From: Candidatus Berkelbacteria bacterium | Lineage (GTDB): Bacteria > Patescibacteriota > UBA1384 > 2-12-FULL-50-11 | Assembly: GCA_016213365.1 (NCBI GenBank) | Contig: JACRAP010000009.1 | Coordinates: forward strand, 1 to 38,412 | Length of the DNA: 38,412 bases | Reading direction: 5' to 3' | Made by a program: the position numbers and the translations under genes | Notes under the pieces: model-generated | Database searches by the model: none | Told to the model about the DNA's origin: nothing | What the model saw: only the letters and a program-made list of their open reading frames with translations | In this document: positions 27,647 to 35,890 of the stretch, piece by piece | Layout: every line of letters begins with the position of its first letter | How positions within the stretch are numbered: position 1 is the stretch's first letter

Positions 27647-27667
27647 TTAGGGCCTCCTTGTTGTGTG

Positions 27668-27688
27668 GTGCTCCCCGAAGGGGCACCG
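27668..27688 (-). other. 5'-UTR hairpin upstream of the CHAP gene
   Basis: Minus strand GGTGC-CCC-TTCG-GGG-A-GCACC, between the likely promoter and the AAGGAGG SD. Confidence 0.55.
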
Positions 27689-27718
27689 CCAAAATAGACA
27701 ACTTAGCCAGCCCAAGTC

Positions 27719-27774
27719 TATACCGAAAACGTACCTTAACAGTCCCAAATTATTTTAGGTATGGATTTGGTATA
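27719..27774. repeat. 18-bp imperfect inverted repeat in the divergent CHAP/SIMPL intergenic region
   Basis: TATACCGAAAACGTACCT (27719-27736) and AGGTATGGATTTGGTATA (27757-27774); 14 of 18 positions pair. Confidence 0.65.
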
Positions 27775-27811
27775 AGGAGATATATTTAATTAAGTTTTAG
27801 TACAAAAAGCG

Positions 27812-27823
27812 TATAATTATTTC
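27812..27823 (+). promoter_or_regulatory. candidate leaderless promoter of the SIMPL gene
   Basis: TATAAT-6 nt-ATG, no SD. Confidence 0.55.
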
Positions 27824-28573
27824 ATGGAACAAGTAACTCTAAAAATAAATTACAAATATATTTCGCTAATTTTGCTAATGGTTATTGGTTTGATGTTTGG
27901 TATCTGGCAACCGTGGGCAAGTTACAACGCAAACGACAGAGTAATAACTGTAAATGGGCAATCAACCGTAAAAGCCGCTCCAAACAAGTTTATTTTCAGC
28001 CCGATTTATTCAGCAAACGCGGATACAAGTAGCGCCGCAATTAGTAAAGTTACAAAAACTGGTGATGCCGTAGTCGCAAAACTGATCACTCTTGGATTTT
28101 TAGAGAAAGATTTAAAAAAGAATATCAGTACCAATCAAGATTATCGTTACGCGCCAAGCATTGAGATCTCGCCTAACGGTTACACCGCACAATATAGTAT
28201 TACCGCCGTTACAACAGACTCAGCAATTGCCCAAAAGGCATTTGATTATATCGTAACAACCTCGCCGCTTTACGGTGTTTCGCCGCAAAGTACTTTTACC
28301 GACGAAACCCAAAAAGAAGTCGAGTCGCAAGCTCGCGCCAAAGCGCTCGCTGACGCAAGATCTAAAGCCGATCAGTCCGCTAAAGAGCTTGGTTTCAAGT
28401 TAGGATCAGTTGTGTCGGTATCTGATGCCCAGTGGGGTGGCATAATGCCGATGTACGAGACAAAAGAAGGCACGGTTTCATCAGATTCCGCCGCACCACA
28501 AACCTCGTCCAAACTGTTAGTTGGCGAAAACGACGTTACTTATACCGTTAGTGTGGTTTATAAAATTAGGTAG
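27824..28573 (+). CDS. SIMPL (DUF541) domain protein
   Basis: N-terminal TM, DRVITVNGQSTVKAAPNKFIFSP, QARAKALADARSKADQSAKELGFKLGSVVSVSD. Confidence 0.85.
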   Translation: MEQVTLKINYKYISLILLMVIGLMFGIWQPWASYNANDRVITVNGQSTVKAAPNKFIFSPIYSANADTSSAAISKVTKTGDAVVAKLITLGFLEKDLKKNISTNQDYRYAPSIEISPNGYTAQYSITAVTTDSAIAQKAFDYIVTTSPLYGVSPQSTFTDETQKEVESQARAKALADARSKADQSAKELGFKLGSVVSVSDAQWGGIMPMYETKEGTVSSDSAAPQTSSKLLVGENDVTYTVSVVYKIR

Positions 28574-28964
28574 ATTGTTTTCGATTAAATTTTAGCGACG
28601 TCGAGTTTATACAATATCTTTTTCCGCCTTTGTCTTGCGGGCCATCGTCAAATAAATGTCCTAAATGACCGCCGCAGTTTTTGCAGGTTACTTCGGTGCG
28701 AATCATTCCGTGCGAACTGTCGCGCGTTAGTTCGATACTACCGGAATTGGCAACGTCGTAAAAACTTGGCCAACCGCAGTGTGAATCGTATTTTGTATCG
28801 GACATAAAAAGTCTTTTGCCACAAGCGGCGCACGAATATACGCCCTTTTCGTCGAAGTCTACGAATTCGCCGCTAAACGGCGCATCGGTCCCCTTCAGGC
28901 GCAAAATTTCAAACTGCTCGGGGGTTAACTGTTCGCGCCAGTCTTTCTCACTCTTGTTTAGCAT
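28566..28964 (-). CDS. msrB: peptide-methionine (R)-S-oxide reductase
   Basis: CAACGKRLFMSDTKYDSHCGWPSFY, EVTCKNCGGHLGHLFDDGP, RYCINSTSL. Confidence 0.96.
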   Translation of the reverse strand: MLNKSEKDWREQLTPEQFEILRLKGTDAPFSGEFVDFDEKGVYSCAACGKRLFMSDTKYDSHCGWPSFYDVANSGSIELTRDSSHGMIRTEVTCKNCGGHLGHLFDDGPQDKGGKRYCINSTSLKFNRKQST

Positions 28965-28966
28965 GA

Positions 28967-29212
28967 TTAATTTTCAAGCGCGTGGACTCTTCTTTCGAGC
29001 TCTTTAACTTTTCGGTTTAGCTTAATAATATCCTTGAACGCAGCGCCAACGTCGTCTGACTCTACCTTAAAAAGCTGATCCAACCTATCTTTAACTTCAT
29101 TCAACTCTTCTTTTATTGGAGCGAGTTGGATTTTGATATCTATAGATTGTTCCTTGAACCGATCAACCATTAGATTATCGATCTTGGCTAGTAATTCTTT
29201 ATTTTCTGCCAT
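28967..29212 (-). CDS. small coiled-coil protein
   Basis: 81 aa heptad-rich; stop lies just upstream of msrB start (likely co-transcribed). Confidence 0.7.
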   Translation of the reverse strand: MAENKELLAKIDNLMVDRFKEQSIDIKIQLAPIKEELNEVKDRLDQLFKVESDDVGAAFKDIIKLNRKVKELERRVHALEN

Positions 29213-29268
29213 CGTAAATATATTTATGACCCTTTAAGATGCCCGAATCAATACTAATTTCGTACAAA

Positions 29269-29820
29269 TTATTTCTTAAAGCATCCAACTACGTGGTCGT
29301 TCACTAGCCCCGCGCCCTGCATAAAGGCGTAGCAAATGGTTGAGCCACAAAATTTAAAGCCGCGCTTTTTCATATCGATACTCAAGGCGTCGGATTCGGG
29401 CGACGTGGCGCCGATATCCGAATCTTTTTCAGGGGAATTAATAATTGGTTTGTTGCCAACAAACCCCCACAAATAATCAGAAAAACTGCCGAACTCTTTT
29501 TGAATTTCTAAAAACTTTTGAGCGTTAATAACGGTTGCGCGAATCTTTAATTTATTGCGAATTATTGAAGCGTCGTTAATTAATTCTTGTATTTTTTCTT
29601 CGCTATATCCGGCGATTTTTTGCGCATCAAAATTATCGAACGCTCTTCTAAAACCTTCACGCTTGTTCAAAACAATCCGCCAACTTAAACCGGCTTGAAA
29701 AGTATCAAGAACCATATATTCAAATAATTTCTGGTCGTCGCGACAAGGCACTCCCCACTCTTCGTCGTGATACTTAATCATTAGTTCATTTGACCCGGGC
29801 CAAGTGCAGCGTTTCGTCAT
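29269..29820 (-). CDS. tag: DNA-3-methyladenine glycosylase I
   Basis: CTWPGSNELMIKYHDEEWGVPCRDDQKLFEYMVLDTFQAGLSW; GFKFCGSTICYAFMQGAGLVNDHVVGC. Confidence 0.95.
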   Translation of the reverse strand: MTKRCTWPGSNELMIKYHDEEWGVPCRDDQKLFEYMVLDTFQAGLSWRIVLNKREGFRRAFDNFDAQKIAGYSEEKIQELINDASIIRNKLKIRATVINAQKFLEIQKEFGSFSDYLWGFVGNKPIINSPEKDSDIGATSPESDALSIDMKKRGFKFCGSTICYAFMQGAGLVNDHVVGCFKK

Positions 29821-29904
29821 AACACGAATATCTAAGAAATTATTAGACTAATCAAGTATTAACAGCTAATGAATTAACAAGTAATTAGTGCTACATTACT
29901 ATTA

Positions 29905-30456
29905 ATGGCAATCGGTCGAAAATCGCTACTTGTTAGTCTGTCGGTCCCGGTAATATTTTTGGCAGTAGTTTTGCTAAGTATTTTCATCTCGGGATCGTTT
30001 GTGAAACCAGATAGTAACTTCGTCTATTTTGTAATGGATAACGACAATCCAAAATTTGGCGCAAACCATATGATAGTTAATGGTAAGTTGAAATTTGATT
30101 GTAGAGTATATGATTTAGGTGAATTCGATGTTGATTGTAACTCAAGAGAGATGGAAAGCTTAGAATTTTTCCTTTACAACACTAATACTAACGAAAGTAT
30201 GTCTATTACTATCGAACAAGCAAAAAGTTTTACTTATTTTGACGGCTTAACTTCTAGCGATGGCTATACGGTAGCGCCGCATTACGGCACTGGTGGGATG
30301 TTCGCTTTTATGGATTCCGACGGCGATTTCTTTGGCGGACGCGAGGAGTATCAACTGCTCTTAAAGGGTAAGGTTTTTAGTAAAAGAATTAATTTAAGTG
30401 ATAAAGTGATGGGTTACCAAATTGGTTACCCTAATTTTGTGGGATGGGTTAAATAA
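29905..30456 (+). CDS. uncharacterised membrane-anchored protein
   Basis: N-terminal TM; stop/start overlap with downstream DUF2157 gene. Confidence 0.7.
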   Translation: MAIGRKSLLVSLSVPVIFLAVVLLSIFISGSFVKPDSNFVYFVMDNDNPKFGANHMIVNGKLKFDCRVYDLGEFDVDCNSREMESLEFFLYNTNTNESMSITIEQAKSFTYFDGLTSSDGYTVAPHYGTGGMFAFMDSDGDFFGGREEYQLLLKGKVFSKRINLSDKVMGYQIGYPNFVGWVK

Positions 30457-31430
30457 TGGATAAAAAAACTCTATTAAAAGATTTAGCCGAACTTGTAAAA
30501 AATAACGAAATTTCACAAGAAGAAGTTGAGGCAGTCTTTTCTGGTTCTAAAGGCGAAACGGTAAAAAAGCATACGGAGTTTAGCTCGCTGTTTTACTTTA
30601 TTGGCGGCGGAATCGTATTTTTAGGCATAGTAATCATGGTTGCCGGAAACTGGGATTTATTTTCGAACATCGAACGACTATTAATTACGCTTGGATCCGG
30701 TTTAGTTGCTTACGCGCTGGGCGTATATCTACAAGCCAATAAACAGTTTGGCCGATTAAGCGACGCGATGTTTCTGATTTCAGCACTGGTGCTCCCGTTT
30801 GGCCTGTACGTTGTATTTAAAAATTACGGCATAATTTCAGATATTAATTTAGTTAATTTAACGATGTCGTTAATTTTACTTGGTCTTTACGGATTTTCGT
30901 TAAGTCGATTTAGACAAGCGATATTTTTGGTATTTACAATATTATCCGCAACTTGGGCGTACGCTGCATTAATTAGTTATTTTCAAAGTTTCGGCGGTGT
31001 TACTTTAAGCGATTTCTCCCAATTTATCGCGATATCTATTGGGTTTAGTTATATGTTTCTGGCAAACGCCTTTCGAAATAGCGAATGGAAAACCATAACC
31101 CTGCCGTTATTCGTTGTTGGTATCCCAATATTTTTAGGCGGCATTTTTGCGCTCGGCTCGTTTGATGCATTATATAGCAGTAGATGGTGGTGGGATTTGC
31201 TCTTTATCCCAGCAGTCTTTTGGATTTTGCTCTCAAGTATCGCCTTAAAACAACGAGTTTTCTTGTGGTGGGGCGCGATCTTTTTGGTGGCGTTTATCTT
31301 TAAAATTACCGGCGTTTACTTTGCCGAACAACTAACTTGGCCAGTTGCCCTAATAATCGCCGGCATCGCCTTAATTGGAGTTGGTTATTACGTTTATTAT
31401 CTGAATAATCGGTTGAAGAGTAGTAAGTAA
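30456..31430 (+). CDS. DUF2157-like polytopic membrane protein
   Basis: N-terminal cytoplasmic helix (LLKDLAELVKNNEISQEEVEAVF) followed by multiple TMs. Confidence 0.7.
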   Translation: MDKKTLLKDLAELVKNNEISQEEVEAVFSGSKGETVKKHTEFSSLFYFIGGGIVFLGIVIMVAGNWDLFSNIERLLITLGSGLVAYALGVYLQANKQFGRLSDAMFLISALVLPFGLYVVFKNYGIISDINLVNLTMSLILLGLYGFSLSRFRQAIFLVFTILSATWAYAALISYFQSFGGVTLSDFSQFIAISIGFSYMFLANAFRNSEWKTITLPLFVVGIPIFLGGIFALGSFDALYSSRWWWDLLFIPAVFWILLSSIALKQRVFLWWGAIFLVAFIFKITGVYFAEQLTWPVALIIAGIALIGVGYYVYYLNNRLKSSK

Positions 31431-31440
31431 AAATACAAAA

Positions 31441-31458
31441 GGCGGCCCGAAGGCCGCC
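31441..31458 (-). terminator. intrinsic terminator of minus-strand gene 31477-32232
   Basis: Minus strand GGCGGCC-TTCG-GGCCGCC-TTTTGTATTTTTAC: UUCG tetraloop and T tract; the T tract overlaps the 3' end of the DUF2157 gene. Confidence 0.85.
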
Positions 31459-31476
31459 GTGAAGGATGATGACACG

Positions 31477-32232
31477 CTAACTTAGAAGGCGCAGCGCTTT
31501 TGCTAGATAGTCGCCGGCCATCTCCCAGTCGATTGGATCCAGCGCACTCCCACTTGGTCGCAATTTGCCCTGGGCATCAATGCTTATATCAGGGAATCTT
31601 GCTGCCAATGGCTCAACCAAGTTGACGGTGTCTGGGCCCAGCCCGCCCGCCGCTACAATTCCAAGTTGCGGGAACCTGTCCTTGATCGCTTGTGCAAACG
31701 GGATCAGTTCGTTGGCGTCCATCGGCACTCCTTGACCCATGCTCTTGTCCAGCAGAATTCTGTGGATTATGCCTTCGTAACGCCCCAACCTTCTAATCAC
31801 CATTGCTGGGTCGTTGTTTGCCCGTTCGATTGCAACTTTCCCTATCTGGAGTATTACTTCAAGATCGTTCGCCTTAGCGATAATCCCTGGATCCGGCCAC
31901 GGCATGTCCAGTTGCAGACCGTTAACATTCCGTCCAGCATACTCGATTGCGCGTGCAATATCGTCTGGTTTGGTGTCGTCGTTATAGTCTGCGTAGTGCA
32001 GGCAGTAATACACCTTTTTGTCGGTCGGACGAAATATCTCTTGTATCGATTCCTTGGGCGGGAACGCTTTTGTCCACTTCGTCTCGATTCCGTTTAGCGT
32101 CTTGAAACTCATCATAACGCCAATGTGCAACACTCGCTTAGAGTTGGGCTTCCTATGCGCTCGAAATACTTCAAGCATTTTTTCAACCTGCTCGAAGGTT
32201 GTGAAGTCGGTTATACCAATATAAGGATTCAT
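31477..32232 (-). CDS. TIM-barrel protein resembling phosphoribosylanthranilate isomerase (TrpF-like)
   Basis: GITDFTTFEQV, NGLQLDMPWPDP, IHRILLDKSMGQG, GIVAAGGLGPDTV, DISIDAQGKLRP; GGGGAGGT SD. Confidence 0.65.
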   Translation of the reverse strand: MNPYIGITDFTTFEQVEKMLEVFRAHRKPNSKRVLHIGVMMSFKTLNGIETKWTKAFPPKESIQEIFRPTDKKVYYCLHYADYNDDTKPDDIARAIEYAGRNVNGLQLDMPWPDPGIIAKANDLEVILQIGKVAIERANNDPAMVIRRLGRYEGIIHRILLDKSMGQGVPMDANELIPFAQAIKDRFPQLGIVAAGGLGPDTVNLVEPLAARFPDISIDAQGKLRPSGSALDPIDWEMAGDYLAKALRLLS

Positions 32233-32327
32233 TAGACCTCCCCTTTCTTAGGTTCGAATGCTTTCGCATATTACTATAAATGAGAGTGTTAATACAGAGA
32301 GGGAGGCTTCGTCGTTGGGCTCTGTTT

Positions 32328-32417
32328 TGGCGGAAGAGGTGGGATTTGAACCCACGATACCCTTGCGGGTAAACCGCCTTTCCAAGGCGGCGCCATAGGC
32401 CACTAGGCGACTCTTCC
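32328..32417 (-). tRNA. tRNA-Ser(GGA) with encoded CCA and long variable arm
   Basis: GGAAGAGTCGCCTAGTGGCCTATGGCGCCGCCTTGGAAAGGCGGTTTACCCGCAAGGGTATCGTGGGTTCAAATCCCACCTCTTCCGCCA; anticodon loop TTGGAAA, T-loop GGTTCAAATCC. Confidence 0.95.
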
Positions 32418-32555
32418 AAAATGGATTGCTTCTAGTGTCCTTCTTCCGCTCTTCGAGCTTCAGATAGGTCACTAGGCGACTCTTCCAAATTGCATCCTGC
32501 CTAGCGCCCTTTTTTCGCGATGCTCAAAATAGGCCACTAGGCGACTCTTTCAAAT
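32418..32555 (-). repeat. two tandem degenerate units each beginning with a copy of the tRNA-Ser 5' region
   Basis: GRAAGAGTCGCCTAGTGRCCTA occurs at 32396-32417 (tRNA), 32465-32486 and 32530-32551 on the minus strand; spacing about 69 and 65 nt. Confidence 0.88.
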
Positions 32556-32657
32556 AAATCTCCAAATGCCTTTGTATTTTACCCTAATTTAGGGTTAAAT
32601 TCACCTTAGGTATGAACGAAATAACTCAACATCAATCGTTTTTCGTTTAACAACAAA

Positions 32658-34394
32658 ATGTCATTAAACGAAATTGAAGAAATAAAACAACGCCTAGATA
32701 TCGTCGAGCATATCGGCCAATACGTTGCGCTTAAAAAAGCCGGCGCCAACTACAAAGGCGTCTGCCCGTTTCATAGCGAAAAAACGCCGTCGATGATGGT
32801 AAGTAACCAAAAACAAATATGGAAATGTTTCGGTTGCGGCAAAGGTGGCGATATCTTCGCTTTCACAATGGAAGCCGAGCATCTGGAATTCGGCGACGCC
32901 TTGCGTATGCTCGCCCAAAAAGCCGGAGTAACACTCCAAACACGAACAACTGCCGAACATCAAACTCAGTCGCGAAAAGACCGCATTTACAGAACTAATA
33001 TGCTTAGCGCAAAAATCTTTCAACGGATCCTTAGCCAGAGCTCACTTGGCGAAGTTGCCCGAGAGTATCTGCAAAAAAGAAAAATCACTTCCGCAGTGCA
33101 GGAAAAGTTTTTAATCGGTTTTGCGCCCAAAAATTTCGATCTTAAAGCCACCTTAAGTAAATACGAGCTTACCGCTGGTGATCTGCAAAACGCCGGCTCG
33201 CCGGAGCGTTTCTTCGATCGAATTATGTTCCCGATTTTTGACGTGCTAGGCAACGTTATTGCCTTTACCGGCAGGGCCGTCGCCAATATCGAGCCAAAAT
33301 ATTTAAACTCTCCCGAAACTCCAATTTTTAACAAAGGTCGCGTTTTATACGGCTTAAACTTCGCCAAAGGTGCGATAAAGCAAAAAGATTTCGTGATATT
33401 AGTTGAAGGTCAAATGGACGTTATCGCGCTACATCAATCCGGCGTAGAAAACACCGTCGCCAGCTCCGGCACGGCAATTACCGAAACGCAAATTAATACC
33501 TTAAGCAAATACACCAATAATTTTATACTCGCACTTGATAACGACACCGCCGGCATTACCACCACCAAAAAAGTGATTGAGATTTTATTAAAACTGGACT
33601 TAAACGGAAAAATAATTAATTTTGGCAAATATAAAGACGCCGGTGAATTATTTGAAAACGAGCCGACCGCTTGGCCGGAAGCGTTAAAAAATGCCGAGGA
33701 GATGTTCGACTGGCTAATAAATCAAGAGCTGTCTGCCGCTGGATCAATTCAGTACATCGAAAATAAAAAGAAGATTATCAAATCGCTCTTACCGGTTATC
33801 GCTGTAATTCAAGACCCGACTCGGCTCGAGTATTGCGTAAACAAACTCGCCACCAAAACCCAAACAAAAGCCGAAAATATCATCAGCGCTGTTGAGAAAA
33901 TGTGGCAAAAAAAGACCGAAGAAAAACCGAATAAAAATACAAAAATCGCCCTCACTCCGGAGGAGCAGTTACTCGCAATTATTCTTGGCGAGCCACAAGC
34001 GGGAGTTAAATTCGCCGAGCAACTAGACCAAGTTGTTTGGCAGAGTATCGACAACCAGCAGATTGCTTCTGTAGTAAAAAAGTGTTACACTAATAAAACT
34101 TTGGCCAGCGACCGAATTCAGTTTATTTCCTCGGTGAAAACTACTCTTGACTCACGTTTAAGTGAGAAAATCGACTCGTGGCAATTTTGGTTAAGCGAAC
34201 TTTGGCCGAATTTAACTACTTCTCTGGCGACCGAATTAATAACCGAGCATTTTGGCCGTCTTAATACCAAGTCGCGCGAGGCTGAGAAAGAGCTTTTAGC
34301 GTCGCAAATCCGCCAAGCGCAAGAGAAAAACGACACTAAAAAAGTAATCGAGCTAATGCAACAACTAAACGAACTAACTAAGGAGGTTAAATGA
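32658..34394 (+). CDS. dnaG: DNA primase
   Basis: [34 protein letters not shown] zinc finger, [30 protein letters not shown] Toprim motifs. Confidence 0.97.
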   Translation: MSLNEIEEIKQRLDIVEHIGQYVALKKAGANYKGVCPFHSEKTPSMMVSNQKQIWKCFGCGKGGDIFAFTMEAEHLEFGDALRMLAQKAGVTLQTRTTAEHQTQSRKDRIYRTNMLSAKIFQRILSQSSLGEVAREYLQKRKITSAVQEKFLIGFAPKNFDLKATLSKYELTAGDLQNAGSPERFFDRIMFPIFDVLGNVIAFTGRAVANIEPKYLNSPETPIFNKGRVLYGLNFAKGAIKQKDFVILVEGQMDVIALHQSGVENTVASSGTAITETQINTLSKYTNNFILALDNDTAGITTTKKVIEILLKLDLNGKIINFGKYKDAGELFENEPTAWPEALKNAEEMFDWLINQELSAAGSIQYIENKKKIIKSLLPVIAVIQDPTRLEYCVNKLATKTQTKAENIISAVEKMWQKKTEEKPNKNTKIALTPEEQLLAIILGEPQAGVKFAEQLDQVVWQSIDNQQIASVVKKCYTNKTLASDRIQFISSVKTTLDSRLSEKIDSWQFWLSELWPNLTTSLATELITEHFGRLNTKSREAEKELLASQIRQAQEKNDTKKVIELMQQLNELTKEVK

Positions 34395-35518
34395 CAAAAG
34401 CGGTTCCTAAAAAGATTAAGCAAGACGTCGGCTTAAATTTTCCTGAAGAATTAATGTACTTAATTAAAAAAGGTCGAGCTCACGGCTTTGTAACTTATAA
34501 AGAAATTTTGCAATCACATCCTCTCCCAGAGGACGACATCGAGCTGATGGACGAATTTTTGCGTTATTTATCTTTTATCGGCGTAGAGATTCGCGATCCA
34601 AAACCGTTACTTGATATTCCAACCGAGGAGACTGGCACTAAAAAAGCTGCCAAAGACGAAGAAGTCGGCGGAATTTCCGAAGATTCAGTTCGAATGTATC
34701 TGCGCGAGATCGGCCAATACGCTCTGTTAAACGGTGAAGAAGAGGTTCGCTTAGCCAAACGGATCGAGCGCGGCGATAAAGCGGCCAAGCGTCGTTTAGC
34801 CGAAGCCAACTTGCGTTTAGTTGTTTCGATCGCTAAAAAATACATCGGTCGCGGCTTAACGCTACTGGACTTAATCCAAGAAGGAAATTTGGGATTGCAC
34901 CGCGCCGTAGAAAAATTCGACTACAAAAAGGGTTTTAAATTCTCAACTTACGCCACTTGGTGGATTCGCCAAGCGATCACCCGCGCTATCGCCGATCAAG
35001 CCCGCACAATTCGAATTCCGGTTCATATGGTTGAAACTATCAACCGCTATATGCGTACCCAACGCGAACTCCAACAAGAACTCGGCCGCGAACCAACTCA
35101 CGAAGAGTTGGCGGCAAAACTGGGAATAGATTTAGAAAAACTCGAACACATTATGAAGATTTCGCAGGAAACCGTTTCGCTCGAATCCCCTGTTGGCGAC
35201 GACGGCGACTCGAACTTGGGCGAGTTTATCGAAGATAAAACCGCGATCTCACCCGAAGAACAAGCGATCTACCAGCTAATGAAAGGTCACGTCGAAGAAT
35301 CGCTGTCTGTTTTAACGCCGCGCGAACAAAAAATCTTGCGGATGCGTTTCGGGCTAGACAACGATGACACCTCCAACTCCGTTCGCACCCATACCCTTGA
35401 AGAAGTCGGTAAAGAATTCGGCGTTACTCGCGAGCGTATTCGTCAAATTGAAGCCAAAGCCCTACAAAAACTCAAGAAGCACGAAGAGTCTTCGAAGTTG
35501 AAGGATTATTTAAGTTAA
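34391..35518 (+). CDS. rpoD: RNA polymerase primary sigma factor
   Basis: [73 protein letters not shown] overlap with dnaG and AAGGAGG SD. Confidence 0.98.
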   Translation: MTKAVPKKIKQDVGLNFPEELMYLIKKGRAHGFVTYKEILQSHPLPEDDIELMDEFLRYLSFIGVEIRDPKPLLDIPTEETGTKKAAKDEEVGGISEDSVRMYLREIGQYALLNGEEEVRLAKRIERGDKAAKRRLAEANLRLVVSIAKKYIGRGLTLLDLIQEGNLGLHRAVEKFDYKKGFKFSTYATWWIRQAITRAIADQARTIRIPVHMVETINRYMRTQRELQQELGREPTHEELAAKLGIDLEKLEHIMKISQETVSLESPVGDDGDSNLGEFIEDKTAISPEEQAIYQLMKGHVEESLSVLTPREQKILRMRFGLDNDDTSNSVRTHTLEEVGKEFGVTRERIRQIEAKALQKLKKHEESSKLKDYLS

Positions 35519-35567
35519 TCCTTGAATTCCCCTATTCTGGTGTTAAACTAAATTAAAGGGGATTTTA

Positions 35568-35888
35568 ATGAGTTTAAATTACGGTCAAGTATTAGAAGCG
35601 GATTTACTCGAACTAATGGGTGCGCAGGACGCCACCGACGAGCAAAAAGAAGAAATCTATACCAAAGCGCTTAAAACTATCGAAAATAAAGTATTGGCTA
35701 GAGTATTCGATAATTTAACGGAAGAAGAGATTAAACAATGGGAGGCATTACCAGAAAACGACGGCGAAGTTTTAAAGAACTTTTTAGAAGAACGAGCAAT
35801 CGATATTAAAGCCTTCTTTGCGGAAGAAGCGCTAATTTATAAAACTGAAATTGCTTCGTTAATCGAAGCCGGCAAGCAAGCCGCGTAA
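35568..35888 (+). CDS. small hypothetical protein (DUF5663-like)
   Basis: 106 aa acidic helical protein following rpoD; AAAGGGGA SD. Confidence 0.55.
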   Translation: MSLNYGQVLEADLLELMGAQDATDEQKEEIYTKALKTIENKVLARVFDNLTEEEIKQWEALPENDGEVLKNFLEERAIDIKAFFAEEALIYKTEIASLIEAGKQAA

Positions 35889-35890
35889 AC

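Noticed and set aside
28566-28573. 8-bp 3' overlap of the SIMPL gene and msrB as a regulatory antisense
   Set aside because: Short convergent overlaps are common in compact genomes; no further evidence of regulation.
31666-32224. Plus-strand ORFs opposite the TrpF-like gene
   Set aside because: Antisense shadow ORFs without translation signals; the minus frame has recognisable TIM-barrel motifs.
32183-32472. Minus-strand ORFs of 78 and 74 aa (32183-32419, 32248-32472)
   Set aside because: They run across the tRNA-Ser gene; GFKSHLF/VGSNPTSSA strings are typical spurious translations of tRNA T-arm sequence.
32396-32551. tRNA repeats as CRISPR-like array
   Set aside because: Only three copies, spacers are themselves related to each other, repeat is the tRNA 5' sequence, and no cas genes are present.
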